From a bacterium (GTDB lineage: Bacteria > Hinthialibacterota > Hinthialibacteria > H5-UNCL2): 64,000 nucleotides of DNA. The notes below the pieces were generated by a model. It saw only the letters and a list, made by a program, of their open reading frames with translations. It did no database searches and was not told the DNA's origin. The stretch is from assembly GCA_015075175.1 (NCBI GenBank), contig JABTUV010000001.1, positions 558,001-622,000 on the forward strand, written 5' to 3'. Positions 1 to 7,551 of the stretch are shown one piece after another; positions within the stretch are counted from its first letter, which is position 1, and every line of letters starts with the position of its first letter. A program made the position numbers and the translations under genes.

Positions 1-495
1 CTGCACGAACAGCACCACACCCACCACGCCGAAGGGATAGGCGATGCCGTAGCCGACCGCCACGTGGGGATCGGAGAGGCTTTCCTGGGCGGCGGCCAGG
101 CCGGGGGTGGAGGTCAGGGCGCCGGTGAAGACGCCGGTGGAGAGCGCCGGGCCGAAGTGGAAGGCAGCCTCCACCACGGCGGCAGCCGCGAACCCCGCCG
201 TAATCGTCGCCACGGCCAGCCAGGCGAACATGAGCGCGCGTTTCTGGAAGGTCTTGAAGAAACGCGGTCCGGCCGACAACCCGATGGAGTACACGAACAG
301 CACCACGCCCAGCGTCTCTATTTCGGGCGATACGGTGACGCCGTAATGGCCGAAGAGGAGCGCGACGAAGAAGACGCCGCTGGTGCCCAAGGAGACTCCG
401 CGAATGCCCAGTTCACCGACCAGGACGCCCAGGCTGAGGATGACAAAGAGGGTGAAGATTGCGTGGTTGGAGAGGAAGTCGATGAGAGCGGGCAC
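1..495 (-). CDS. AspT/YidE-type transporter, N-terminal part (runs off the left edge)
   Basis: Reading the minus strand from a GTG at 495 gives 165 uninterrupted codons to the window edge. The protein is strongly hydrophobic with four to five predicted membrane segments. It contains a run like FFVALLFGHYGV and a segment STGVFTGALTSTPGLAAAQ, typical of the duplicated membrane domain of the aspartate:alanine antiporter family (AspT, YidE, YbjL). Members are usually about 530-560 aa, so roughly a third is present. The family exchanges or exports small carboxylates or amino acids across the inner membrane; no substrate can be assigned here. The GTG has only a weak upstream purine stretch, and the frame stays open further upstream, so the start is tentative. 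It is the last minus-strand gene seen at this edge and is separated from the Trm112-like gene by repeats. Confidence 0.8.
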   Translation of the reverse strand, partial: MPALIDFLSNHAIFTLFVILSLGVLVGELGIRGVSLGTSGVFFVALLFGHYGVTVSPEIETLGVVLFVYSIGLSAGPRFFKTFQKRALMFAWLAVATITAGFAAAAVVEAAFHFGPALSTGVFTGALTSTPGLAAAQESLSDPHVAVGYGIAYPFGVVGVVLFVQ

Positions 496-714
496 GATCG
501 TGAACTTTCGGTTTGATGGCGCGAGCTGTAGTCGTTTTGCGGCGTCGGAGCGTCAAGCGACCGAAGGCACGCTACACCGCGCACGCGGGGGTGTCAAGTT
601 GGGTGGACTTTGGGGTTCAGGCGTAAGAACCTGCGGCTGCCAACCACAGGCACTGCTGCAGCCGGTCGCCGCGGTTCCGCTGGAGTTGCGCATGCCTTGC
701 GACCGAAACCTCCT

Positions 715-743
715 TGTCATTTCGACCGCAGGGAGAAATCTTC
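715..743 (+). repeat. TGTCATTTCG-type dispersed intergenic repeat, single arm
   Basis: This stretch starts TGTCATTTCGACC and ends GGGAGAAATCTTCC. It matches the arms of the inverted repeat at 4972-5062. Only one arm is present here, directly next to the paired-hairpin element at 775-867. The rest of the 496-872 gap between the transporter and the Trm112-like gene shows no convincing gene. Confidence 0.6.
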
Positions 744-774
744 CCCGCCGTCATCGCGGGTCGAGTGCGCGGCG

Positions 775-867
775 GGAAAATTGGGGTCAGCGCCCAATTA
801 TGCGGGTGCATACTGACCGCCATCTGCCAGCGGTCCGGCATAATTGGGCGCTGACCCCAATTTTCCG
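775..867. repeat. REPIN-like paired hairpin element, copy 1
   Basis: Two inverted arms of about 28 bases flank a spacer of about 40. Each arm is itself a small hairpin. In the left arm the stem AATTGGG (779-785) pairs with CCCAATT (793-799) around the loop GTCAGCG (786-792). In the right arm the stem at 842-848 pairs with 856-862 around the complementary loop CGCTGAC. The right arm ends a few bases from the stop codon of the minus-strand Trm112-like gene. The same loop recurs at 1147-1237 and 50694-50781 with different but still paired stems. No matching transposase is visible in the window. Confidence 0.8.
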
Positions 868-872
868 CCTCC

Positions 873-1130
873 TCACACCGTCCGCATGTCGATGGCTTCG
901 TCGATGAGCATGATGGGGATGTCGTCGCGGATGGGGTAGAGGAAGCGGCCGTCCTCGCGCAGGAGGCCGCCGTCGATGGGGCGGTCCTCCGCCTGCCCGT
1001 TGCGGCGCTTGACCTTGCCGGCGGCGATGGCGGCGTTGATGCGTTTGACTCCGTCGTCGCTGATGAGCGCAACGGTCTCCTTGGTTTCAGGGCAACGCAG
1101 GATTTCCAGAAGCTCGGAATCCAACGGCAT
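873..1130 (-). CDS. Trm112/YcaR-like small protein
   Basis: An 85-aa protein beginning MPLDSELLEILRCPETKE, with the late segment FLYPIRDDIPIMLIDEAI. This is the standard layout of stand-alone bacterial Trm112-like (UPF0434/YcaR) proteins: a short zinc-ribbon-like fold with the LLEILRCP start and the YPIRDGIPxML end. Only one cysteine of the usual ribbon remains (in RCP), so metal binding is doubtful. In eukaryotes and archaea Trm112 activates methyltransferases; the role of bacterial YcaR is less clear. The start is well supported: AAGGAG lies seven bases before the ATG. It is flanked on both sides by the paired-hairpin repeats, one just after its stop and one just before its start. Confidence 0.88.
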   Translation of the reverse strand: MPLDSELLEILRCPETKETVALISDDGVKRINAAIAAGKVKRRNGQAEDRPIDGGLLREDGRFLYPIRDDIPIMLIDEAIDMRTV

Positions 1131-1146
1131 GACGCAGCTCCTTGCA

Positions 1147-1237
1147 GGAAAAAATAGGGTCAGCGCCTATTTATGCGGCGAGTCTCGCGCCTATCGCCAG
1201 GATTTCGTGCATAAATCGGCGCTGACCCTATTTTTCC
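1147..1237. repeat. REPIN-like paired hairpin element, copy 2
   Basis: Inverted arms surround a spacer of about 35 bases between the Trm112-like start and the tricorn stop. In the left arm AAATAGG (1152-1158) pairs with CCTATTT (1166-1172) around the loop GTCAGCG (1159-1165). In the right arm the loop CGCTGAC is at 1220-1226 and one stem pair is mismatched. The stem differs from copy 1, yet pairing is kept and the loop is unchanged. Confidence 0.8.
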
Positions 1238-1274
1238 ATGATACCTGCCGGCAAAGCGCTCGCCAACTGAATTC

Positions 1275-4200
1275 TCACTTGACGGCGGCGCTTTGGATTC
1301 GGCCAAGCAGCGTCTCTATGGCCGCGTCCAGTTGCGGCCGGCGGCCGGCCAGATCGTCCTCGGGCGTCTCGTCGATCCAGATGTCCGGCAGCCGGCCCTT
1401 GCCCTCCAGGTTCTTGCCCTCCAGCGTGTAGGCGCCGATGTAGGGACGACGCAACTGGAAGCCGTTGACCAACTCGAAGCTGCCGGTCCCGATCACGTCG
1501 CCCGGCGTGGCGATGCCCACGATTCTCCCCAATCCCAGCCGGCGAAAGCCCTCCGCCAGGATTTCGCTGTTGCTGCCGCTGCGCTCGTTGATGAGCAGCA
1601 CGGTGGGCTTCTCCAGTGCCAGGCTGCGAAGCAGGTTTTCAGAAATCTTTCCCAACTCTCCGACTTCGCGATAAATGAAGGGGCGCTTGATGAGAATCTC
1701 CAGGATGTGGACGGCGATGTGTCCACCGGGATTGCCGCGCACGTCCAGGAGGAGGCCGTCCTTGCCGGCGGCCTCGCCGGGCAGTTCGCGTTTGAAGCGC
1801 TCGAGCGCGTCGTTGTCCATGGCGCGCACGTGCAGGTATCCGAGTCGTCCCTCGCTCCTCTCTTTCACGTAATCGCGGTTGTGGTGAACCCAGTTCTCAT
1901 ACAGGAGATCGAAATACGCTCGGCGTGAGGTGAGCGGACGCAGGCCCACTTCGCGCGTGCCGGAGGCGGTGGGCGGGGCCAGCGTGAGGGCGACCTTGTC
2001 TCCCAACGCGTGGGCGAGGATTTCGTCCAGGCAGTCGGAGGCGGCCAGCGGGGCGCCGTTGACCGCCAGCACTTCTTCGCCCGGCGCCAACCGGGCCTGG
2101 GGCTGGTCGGCCGGACCGTCGCGCAACACCTCCGAGACCACGAACCGCCCCTGGCTCAACTGGACCGGATCGAGGCGGAATCCGAGATACTTGTGCGGGC
2201 GGCGGCTTTCGCTCCAGGGTTGGCGCGTGGAGACGCCGGTATGGCTGGACTGCATGGCGCCGATCAGGTTGCCCAGGACCCAGGCGAGGTCCTCGTCGGA
2301 GGCGACGGCGGGCAGGACGCGACGGGCCTCGTCCAGCGCGGCGGCCCAGTCCACGCCGTGATGCTCGCGATCGTAGAAATAGCGGTCCATGACCCACCAG
2401 GCTTCATGCAGGGCGGCGCGGCGCAGCGCCTGGCGATCCACGAGGGTTTCGCCGCGAAAGGCCGCCGCGGTCACGCTCTTGTTGGAGAGATTCACCTTGC
2501 GCGCCAGCCCTCCCTCCAGGAACCAGGCGGTCTTGCCGTCGGGGGCGAGCGTGAGATTGCTCTTACCGCCGCTCGTGCTGGTAATCATGGCGCGTTTCTT
2601 TTCGCCGGCGGGATCGACCGGCGTGGACCACAGTTGGGTGGCGCCGCTCATCCCGGACAAGAAGTAAATCTCGTCGCTGTCCGTGCTCCAGCGGGGAGTC
2701 CACTCGCCGGCTTCGCCGCCGGTCAACTTGCGCAGGCGTTCCTGGATGCCGTCGAAGTTGATCTCGACCGGCGGTTTTTTTTCGGGCGTGGCCTTTTTGA
2801 TCTTGCCGGAGACTTCGGGGGAGGCGGAAGCCGCGGGCGAGGCGGCCCGGGGCGGCGCGGCGACAAACAACCTGTCGAACTCGTCCACGGCGAATTTTTC
2901 CTCGGGGGGTCTTACGAGATCGACGACGAAAAGGTCGCGCTGGCCGCCTTCGGTCCCGATGAAGGCGAGTTTTTTCCCATCCGGCGACCAGGCGGGCGCC
3001 TCGCAGTCGCGCATGTAGCGCGTGACGGCTCGCGGCTCGGCGCCCGTTACTTCGCGCACGGACAGCGCTTCCGTGTACTGCGGGCCGTTGGTCACGTAGG
3101 CCATCCAGCATCCGTCCGGCGACCAGCAGAAGGCGTCGCGTTGATAGAGGCCGGCCTGGGGATAATAGACCTCGGCGAACAGCGTGTGCGCGCCGGTAGC
3201 CGGATCATAGTGCATGAGCCTGCGTTCGCCCGACAGGTAGGCCAGCGTCCTGCCGTCCGGCGACCAGAGCAGGCTGCTCTCGTCCTCGGGCGTGTCGGTG
3301 AGGCGGGTCGTGGACTGGAGGACCGCGTCGTAGGCGTAGATTTCGCGGTTGCCGTCGCGCATGGAGATGAAAAGCAGGCGGCGGCTGTCGGGGAACCAGA
3401 GCGGGGCGGTTTCGCGCTCGGGGGTGCGCGTCACCTGGCGGCTGGCGGTACTTTCGTCCGCCGAGGTGATCCAAACGTCGTGGCCGACGATATAGGCGAC
3501 TTTTTTCTGGTCGGAGGAGACGCTGTATTCGGAAGCGTTGCCGCTCCAAGTCTGGGGGAAGAGAGGGTTCTCGCGAGTGTCGGAGGCGAGTTCGATTCGC
3601 AGGGGCTGCGCCCGGCCGGTGCGGGCCGAGGCGGTCCAGAGAGCGTAGTCGCGCACGAAGGCCAGGGTCCGACCGTCGCGCGAGATCGCCAGATGCAGGA
3701 TCGAGCCGTCGGTGAACTCCGTCACCTGCCGAATCTTTTCGCGCCTGGCCGCCGCTTGCTCCTGATTTCGGGAGGTCTCGACGTAGTAGACGTTCTGCAC
3801 GTCGTCGCGCTCGGAGATGAAGTAGAGGCCGTCCCCGTCGCGGGCGAACACGGGGAACATGTCGTGGCCGTCGTAGGTCGTCACCTGGCGGAAGTTGGAG
3901 AGGGGGACGGTATTGTCGGCGAGCCAGATGTCGGCGTTCTGCGTGCCGTGGTAGCCGCCGCGCACCATGCCGCCGGGGATGCTGCGGCGGCAGAAGGCCA
4001 GGGTTTTTCCGTCCGGGCTGACCACGGGATAGTATTCCATGGTCATGTATTCGCCGGAGATTCGCACCGGCGTGCCGCCGGAAAAGGGCACGCGGTAGAG
4101 ATCGCGGTAGCCGTCGCGGTTGGAGTGGAAGAAAACGTAGCTGCCGTCGGGGCTGACATCGTGCGGATACTCGGTGGCGGAGCCGTGCCAGGTGAGGCGG

Positions 4201-4517
4201 CGGGGGCTGCCGCCATCGGCGGGCATGACATAGAGGTCGTAGAGGCCCTGGCGGTCGGAGGCGAAGACGATCCACTTCCCGTCGGGAGTGAAGACGGGTT
4301 TGGTCTCGCGGTCGGGATGGGCGGTGAGGCGGAGGGCGCGTCCGCCGCGGGAGGGCACTTTCCAGAGGTCGCCGCCGTAAGTGAAGGCGATCCACGCCCC
4401 GTCGGGCGAAAAAGCCGGTTGGTTGGCGAGCAGGAGAGGCTCGGGTTGAGCGCGCGCGGCTTCTGCGGGAAGGAGGAGCGAGGAGAGGAGCAGCGCCGCA
4501 ACGGTTCGCAGGATCAT
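1275..4517 (-). CDS. Tricorn-type secreted serine protease
   Basis: A 1,080-aa protein. It starts with a signal peptide (MILRTVAALLLSSLLLP, then AEAARAQ). The first 620 residues are WD40/TolB-like propeller repeats with recurring 'FSPDGAWIAF', 'FTPDGKWIVF' and 'WSPDGRTLAY' motifs. After a spacer comes the tricorn core, a PDZ-like segment and an S41 peptidase domain. Visible active-site elements are the histidine in SSHTG near residue 758, GNPGGH, and the serine-rich SGSNSE near residue 980. Tricorn proteases degrade oligopeptides; exported bacterial homologues of this size are common. The longer reading frame allows a start eight codons upstream, but the ATG at 4517 is preferred because GGAGG sits nine bases before it and the signal peptide then begins at residue 1. 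It appears to be a single-gene unit. Confidence 0.92.
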   Translation of the reverse strand: MILRTVAALLLSSLLLPAEAARAQPEPLLLANQPAFSPDGAWIAFTYGGDLWKVPSRGGRALRLTAHPDRETKPVFTPDGKWIVFASDRQGLYDLYVMPADGGSPRRLTWHGSATEYPHDVSPDGSYVFFHSNRDGYRDLYRVPFSGGTPVRISGEYMTMEYYPVVSPDGKTLAFCRRSIPGGMVRGGYHGTQNADIWLADNTVPLSNFRQVTTYDGHDMFPVFARDGDGLYFISERDDVQNVYYVETSRNQEQAAARREKIRQVTEFTDGSILHLAISRDGRTLAFVRDYALWTASARTGRAQPLRIELASDTRENPLFPQTWSGNASEYSVSSDQKKVAYIVGHDVWITSADESTASRQVTRTPERETAPLWFPDSRRLLFISMRDGNREIYAYDAVLQSTTRLTDTPEDESSLLWSPDGRTLAYLSGERRLMHYDPATGAHTLFAEVYYPQAGLYQRDAFCWSPDGCWMAYVTNGPQYTEALSVREVTGAEPRAVTRYMRDCEAPAWSPDGKKLAFIGTEGGQRDLFVVDLVRPPEEKFAVDEFDRLFVAAPPRAASPAASASPEVSGKIKKATPEKKPPVEINFDGIQERLRKLTGGEAGEWTPRWSTDSDEIYFLSGMSGATQLWSTPVDPAGEKKRAMITSTSGGKSNLTLAPDGKTAWFLEGGLARKVNLSNKSVTAAAFRGETLVDRQALRRAALHEAWWVMDRYFYDREHHGVDWAAALDEARRVLPAVASDEDLAWVLGNLIGAMQSSHTGVSTRQPWSESRRPHKYLGFRLDPVQLSQGRFVVSEVLRDGPADQPQARLAPGEEVLAVNGAPLAASDCLDEILAHALGDKVALTLAPPTASGTREVGLRPLTSRRAYFDLLYENWVHHNRDYVKERSEGRLGYLHVRAMDNDALERFKRELPGEAAGKDGLLLDVRGNPGGHIAVHILEILIKRPFIYREVGELGKISENLLRSLALEKPTVLLINERSGSNSEILAEGFRRLGLGRIVGIATPGDVIGTGSFELVNGFQLRRPYIGAYTLEGKNLEGKGRLPDIWIDETPEDDLAGRRPQLDAAIETLLGRIQSAAVK

Positions 4518-4749
4518 GGTGGATGCCTCCAGGACGCGCAAGTCCGGGGCGGCCGCGCGGCCGCCCGGCTATCCCTAAGTACCCGAAACGCGCCGGGTTG
4601 CCAAGGGGGAATGGCAGGGTCGGCGTCTTGTTCAGACCTGCCGGGGTGGGTTTTCGAGGCAGCTCAGCGGTAACAATAACCAGCACCGAAAGCCCTGAGC
4701 GGTTGCATGAACAGAAACCGAAGGCCCTGAGCAGCGGCGAAGCCGCAAG

Positions 4750-5025
4750 TCGATCGAGGATTACCTGGCGTTCTGCAAACAACGCGGCGGGAGTCCGGAC
4801 CAGCCCTTTTCCGGCAAGATCGCACTGCGCATTCCGCCGGAATTGCACCGCCGCGTTTCCACCGAGGCCCGCCGGGCGGACAAGAGCCTGAACAAGTGGG
4901 TGCAGGAGGCGCTGGAGCGGGCGGCGGGCCGGGGACGGCAGTTTCGATTCGTCGCACTTGTGCGTATGCATCTGTCATTTCGCCCGAAGGGAGAAATCTT
5001 CTGCCTCGCACTCGAGCCGCGGTAA
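4750..5025 (+). pseudogene. HicB-family antitoxin remnant
   Basis: The plus strand encodes SIEDYLAFCKQRG, then FSGKIALRIPPELHRRV and KSLNKWVQEALERA. This is the C-terminal half of HicB-type antitoxins, where the FSGK linker leads into a ribbon-helix-helix DNA-binding domain. No usable start precedes it: two stops occur just upstream (4696-4698 and 4708-4710) inside a 'CCCTGAGC' repeat. The N-terminal half is missing. The 3' end runs out of the antitoxin into the TGTCATTTCG repeat before a stop at 5025. No HicA toxin gene is visible. I read it as a fossil truncated by repeat sequence at both ends. Confidence 0.72.
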
Positions 5026-5062
5026 GCGCGGGGGAGATTTCTCCCTTCGGTCGAAATGACAG
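4972..5062. repeat. TGTCATTTCG inverted repeat
   Basis: The left arm (4972-5001) reads CTGTCATTTCGCCCGAAGG and continues to GAAATCTTC. The right arm (5034-5062) is its near-perfect reverse complement, ending GTCGAAATGACAG. A further partial copy follows at 5071-5083. One arm also occurs at 715-743. The element fills much of the gap between the HicB remnant and the kdsC promoter. Confidence 0.7.
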
Positions 5063-5242
5063 AATGGTTGGGTCGAAATGACAGCTTGATCCCATTTGGG
5101 GCGCACTGTCAGCTGCGTTCTCCTGCCGCTCGAAGTAGGATTGACGATGGGTAGGCGCCGTCAGGCCGGGCAGGGATGCCCGGGCCACCCAGTTGATCAA
5201 GCTTCTCCCCGGCGTGCCTCTTCTCTTGGCGGCCTCCCCCCG

Positions 5243-5271
5243 TTGACACTCTTCTGAATAACTGTTCTAAT
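5243..5271 (+). promoter_or_regulatory. sigma70-type promoter for the kdsC/LPS genes
   Basis: TTGACA (5243-5248) and TCTAAT (5266-5271) are separated by exactly 17 bases. Transcription would begin around 5277-5279, only a few bases before the ATG at 5284. No ribosome-binding site is visible, so the kdsC message may be nearly leaderless. Confidence 0.7.
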
Positions 5272-5283
5272 CTCCCCAGCATC

Positions 5284-5815
5284 ATGAGTCCCAAGCGCAA
5301 TCTGGCGCTGGAGAGCGCCCGACAGGTTCGTCTTTTCGCCCTGGACGTGGACGGCGTCCTCACCGACGGGCGCATCATCCTCTCCTCCTCGGGCGAGGAG
5401 TGGAAGGTTTTCGACGTGCGCGACGGCCACGGCATCAAGCTATGGCTGCGGGCGGGGCTGGAAATGGCCTGGATTTCCGGCCGCCAGTCGCTGGTAGTCG
5501 AGCGGCGCGCCGCGGAATTGGGCGTCTCGCTCGTCTATCAGAAGAGCCTGGTCAAACTGGAGGCGCTGGAGGACCTGACTACCCTTTATCTCTCCCCATG
5601 CACGTGGCCTACATGGGCGACGACCTGGTGGATATTCCGTGATGCGCAAGGGTGGATTGCCCATCGCTCCCAGCGGAGCCGTGGCCGAGGTCCGCGAGCA
5701 CGCGCTGCTCGTGACCGAACACATGGGCGGGCATGGCGCCGTGCGCGAGGCCATCGAGTTCATCCTCAAGGCCCAGTCGCGCTGGGAGGAGCTCACCCAG
5801 CGGTATTTCGCGTAG
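5284..5815 (+). pseudogene. kdsC: KdsC-type 3-deoxy-D-manno-octulosonate 8-phosphate phosphatase, two frameshifts
   Basis: KdsC is a HAD-family phosphatase that removes phosphate from KDO-8-P in the KDO branch of LPS synthesis. Frame one gives VRLFALDVDGVLTDG (the DxDG nucleophile motif), WKVFDVRDGHGIKLW and WISGRQSLVVERRAAELG. Near 5592-5600 the homology jumps frame to reach HVAYMGDDLVDIP. At about 5637-5641 it jumps again to GGLPIAPSGAVAEVREHA and FILKAQSRWEEL, ending at the TAG 5813-5815. Joined, the pieces give a full-length KdsC of about 177 aa with all HAD motifs. Two single-base losses in otherwise perfect sequence suggest recent inactivation or sequencing error. It is the first gene of the LPS run. 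Confidence 0.82.
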
Positions 5816-5995
5816 GCGAAATACGCTCGTAATCGTAATCTTAATCGTAATCTTGCTCGTGTTCGTAATCTTGCTCGTAATCTTGATGGAAGTTGGCAGC
5901 GGCGGTAGGGTGGGTTTTACCCACCGCCCGGTGTTGGTGGGTGGAACCCACCCTACGCGGCGCAGCGCGCTGCGCAACTACGGCGTGATAGCAAA
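5816..5995. repeat. Repeat-filled gap between kdsC and lpxL-like gene
   Basis: Three repeat types follow one another. First is a degenerate tandem of TCGTAATC/TTGCTCGTAATC units (5823-5880). Next is an inverted repeat built on GTAGGGTGGGTTT and AACCCACCCTAC (5904-5957). Last is GCGCAGCGCGCTGCGCAACTACG (5960-5982, written here in full only as its core GCTGCGCAACTACG), which also occurs twice at 47033-47106. No gene is seen. Confidence 0.6.
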
Positions 5996-6925
5996 GTGAA
6001 GCGATTGCGGCGTTGGATGGTCTATGGTCTGGTGGTGGCGGCGCTGGGCGTGATGCGGCGGCTGCCGCTGCGGTTCCTCTATGCCCTGGCGCCGGTCGTG
6101 GGAACGCTGGCGTGGCTGCTCCTTTGGAGGCAACGCCGGCGCGCTCACGAGAATCTGGCGCTGGCGTTCGGGGACGAGAAGAGTCCGGGGGAGCGGCGGC
6201 GCATCGGGCGGGGCGTCTTTATCCATCTGGCGCGCGCCCTGGGGGAGGCGCTGCACGCAGAGGAATTGGTCCGCGGCCGCCGTTGCCGGGTGGAACTTGC
6301 CGGACTGGAAACGCTGCGCGAATTGAAAGAGGCGGGGCGCTCGGTCGTCTTTGTGGGCGCGCACTTCGGTCCCTGGGAGCTCCTGACGCCGCTGGCGGCG
6401 CGCGAGGGTTTCGCCATTCTGGCGGTTGCGCGCGAGCTGGCCGATCCGCGACTGGACCGCTTCGTGCGGGGATTGCGCGAGGCGGCGGGTGCGCAGGTGT
6501 TCTACACGCGCGGAACCGACACGCTCAAGCTGGTCCGGGCCTTGCGCAACGGCGCCTCTTTGGGCATTCTGGTGGATCAGAATACGCGCGCGGCGGGGAT
6601 CGCCGTGCCGTTCTTCGGCCGGCCGGCGCATACGCCCACGGGCGCGATGGAGTTGGCCGTGGCCACGGGGAGCGCCGTCGTGCCGGTGTTTCTCCGGCGC
6701 CAGGGTTATCGCCGCTTCGCGGTGGAAATTCAGCCGCCGCTGGACTTCCCCGCCGGCGAGGCCGAGGCGCGCATCCGATGGGGCGTGGAGGAGATCACGA
6801 AACGCATCGAGGCCGTGATACGCGAGCATCCCGAGCAGTGGGTCTGGATGCATCGCCGCTGGAAGGACCGCGCGGGCCGACGGCGCTATCAACGTTTCAA
6901 GACGAGCGGGGAGGGCGGGCGGTGA
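5996..6925 (+). CDS. LpxL/HtrB-family lipid A acyltransferase
   Basis: A 309-aa protein with an N-terminal membrane anchor (residues 8-45) and the HX4E catalytic motif of the family in HFGPWE (about residue 122). Other family features are ILVDQNTRAAGIAVPFFG, TPTGAMELA and the C-terminal WVWMHRRWKDR. LpxL/LpxM enzymes add secondary acyl chains to KDO2-lipid A at the inner membrane; which chain is added cannot be read from sequence. The start is a GTG at 5996 with no good ribosome-binding site; an in-frame ATG at 6017 is an alternative. Its stop overlaps the GTG start of the next gene, so translation is probably coupled. Confidence 0.88.
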   Translation: MKRLRRWMVYGLVVAALGVMRRLPLRFLYALAPVVGTLAWLLLWRQRRRAHENLALAFGDEKSPGERRRIGRGVFIHLARALGEALHAEELVRGRRCRVELAGLETLRELKEAGRSVVFVGAHFGPWELLTPLAAREGFAILAVARELADPRLDRFVRGLREAAGAQVFYTRGTDTLKLVRALRNGASLGILVDQNTRAAGIAVPFFGRPAHTPTGAMELAVATGSAVVPVFLRRQGYRRFAVEIQPPLDFPAGEAEARIRWGVEEITKRIEAVIREHPEQWVWMHRRWKDRAGRRRYQRFKTSGEGGR

Positions 6926-7551
6926 GGCGGCCCTCGCTGCGGGTGACGACGCTGGCCTTGGCGGCGGCCCTCGTGGTCCTCGCCTGGGTCGCCTTGGCGG
7001 CGTGGATTCTGGACTATCCCGTGCCCGAGGCGGCGCGGCTGGACGCCTTCGATCCTCGCCAGGTCGCCGCCACCGAGTCCGGGCCGGCCTTCACGGCGAC
7101 CGAACTGGTCGTGCAACGGGACGTTTCCGACGGGTCCAGTTGGACGCTGTCGGCGGCGCGCATGGATTGGCAGGGGGATGATTTTCTTCTCCTGGATGTG
7201 CGCATGGTGGAGAAGGGAAGCGAGGCGCCGATGGCGGTCGCGGCGCGACGCGGCCAGGGCGACGTGTTGGCGGCGACCGGCGGCGGGTGGCTGCTCACCA
7301 GCATCGTGCTGTCCGGTTCGGTGGAAATCGACTCGTCGCGGGGACTGGCGGTGCGCGGCGAGGAGATGCAACTGGCTCCCGATCGCGGCATCCTGCGCTC
7401 CGAAATGCCGGCCATGATTCGTTTCGCCTCCGGCGACGAAATGCATCGACTCAGCTGGTTCCTATACGATATAAAGCAGGATGTCCTGACGACCGGCCTG
7501 GAGGAAGGGCAGGAACTCTTGGGGGACTTGGAGGCGTCGCGCATACCGTGA
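6922..7551 (+). CDS. lptC: LptC-like LPS export protein
   Basis: A 209-aa protein starting at a GTG that overlaps the acyltransferase stop in GGTGA. It has one N-terminal membrane helix (residues 8-30, LALAAALVVLAWVALAAWI) and a beta-rich periplasmic part with ATELVVQRDVSDGSSWTLSAARMDW. This topology matches LptC, the inner-membrane anchor that passes LPS to LptA. LptC sequences are poorly conserved, so the call rests on topology, size, beta-rich pattern and position between lpxL and an OstA-like gene. The gene before and the gene after both overlap it by a few bases. Confidence 0.68.
   Translation: MRRPSLRVTTLALAAALVVLAWVALAAWILDYPVPEAARLDAFDPRQVAATESGPAFTATELVVQRDVSDGSSWTLSAARMDWQGDDFLLLDVRMVEKGSEAPMAVAARRGQGDVLAATGGGWLLTSIVLSGSVEIDSSRGLAVRGEEMQLAPDRGILRSEMPAMIRFASGDEMHRLSWFLYDIKQDVLTTGLEEGQELLGDLEASRIP

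Noticed and set aside
2010-4673. An 887-codon plus-strand frame opposite the tricorn protease
   Set aside because: Low-complexity G/A/V/D-rich translation without motifs; the minus strand carries a clear protease with a signal peptide.
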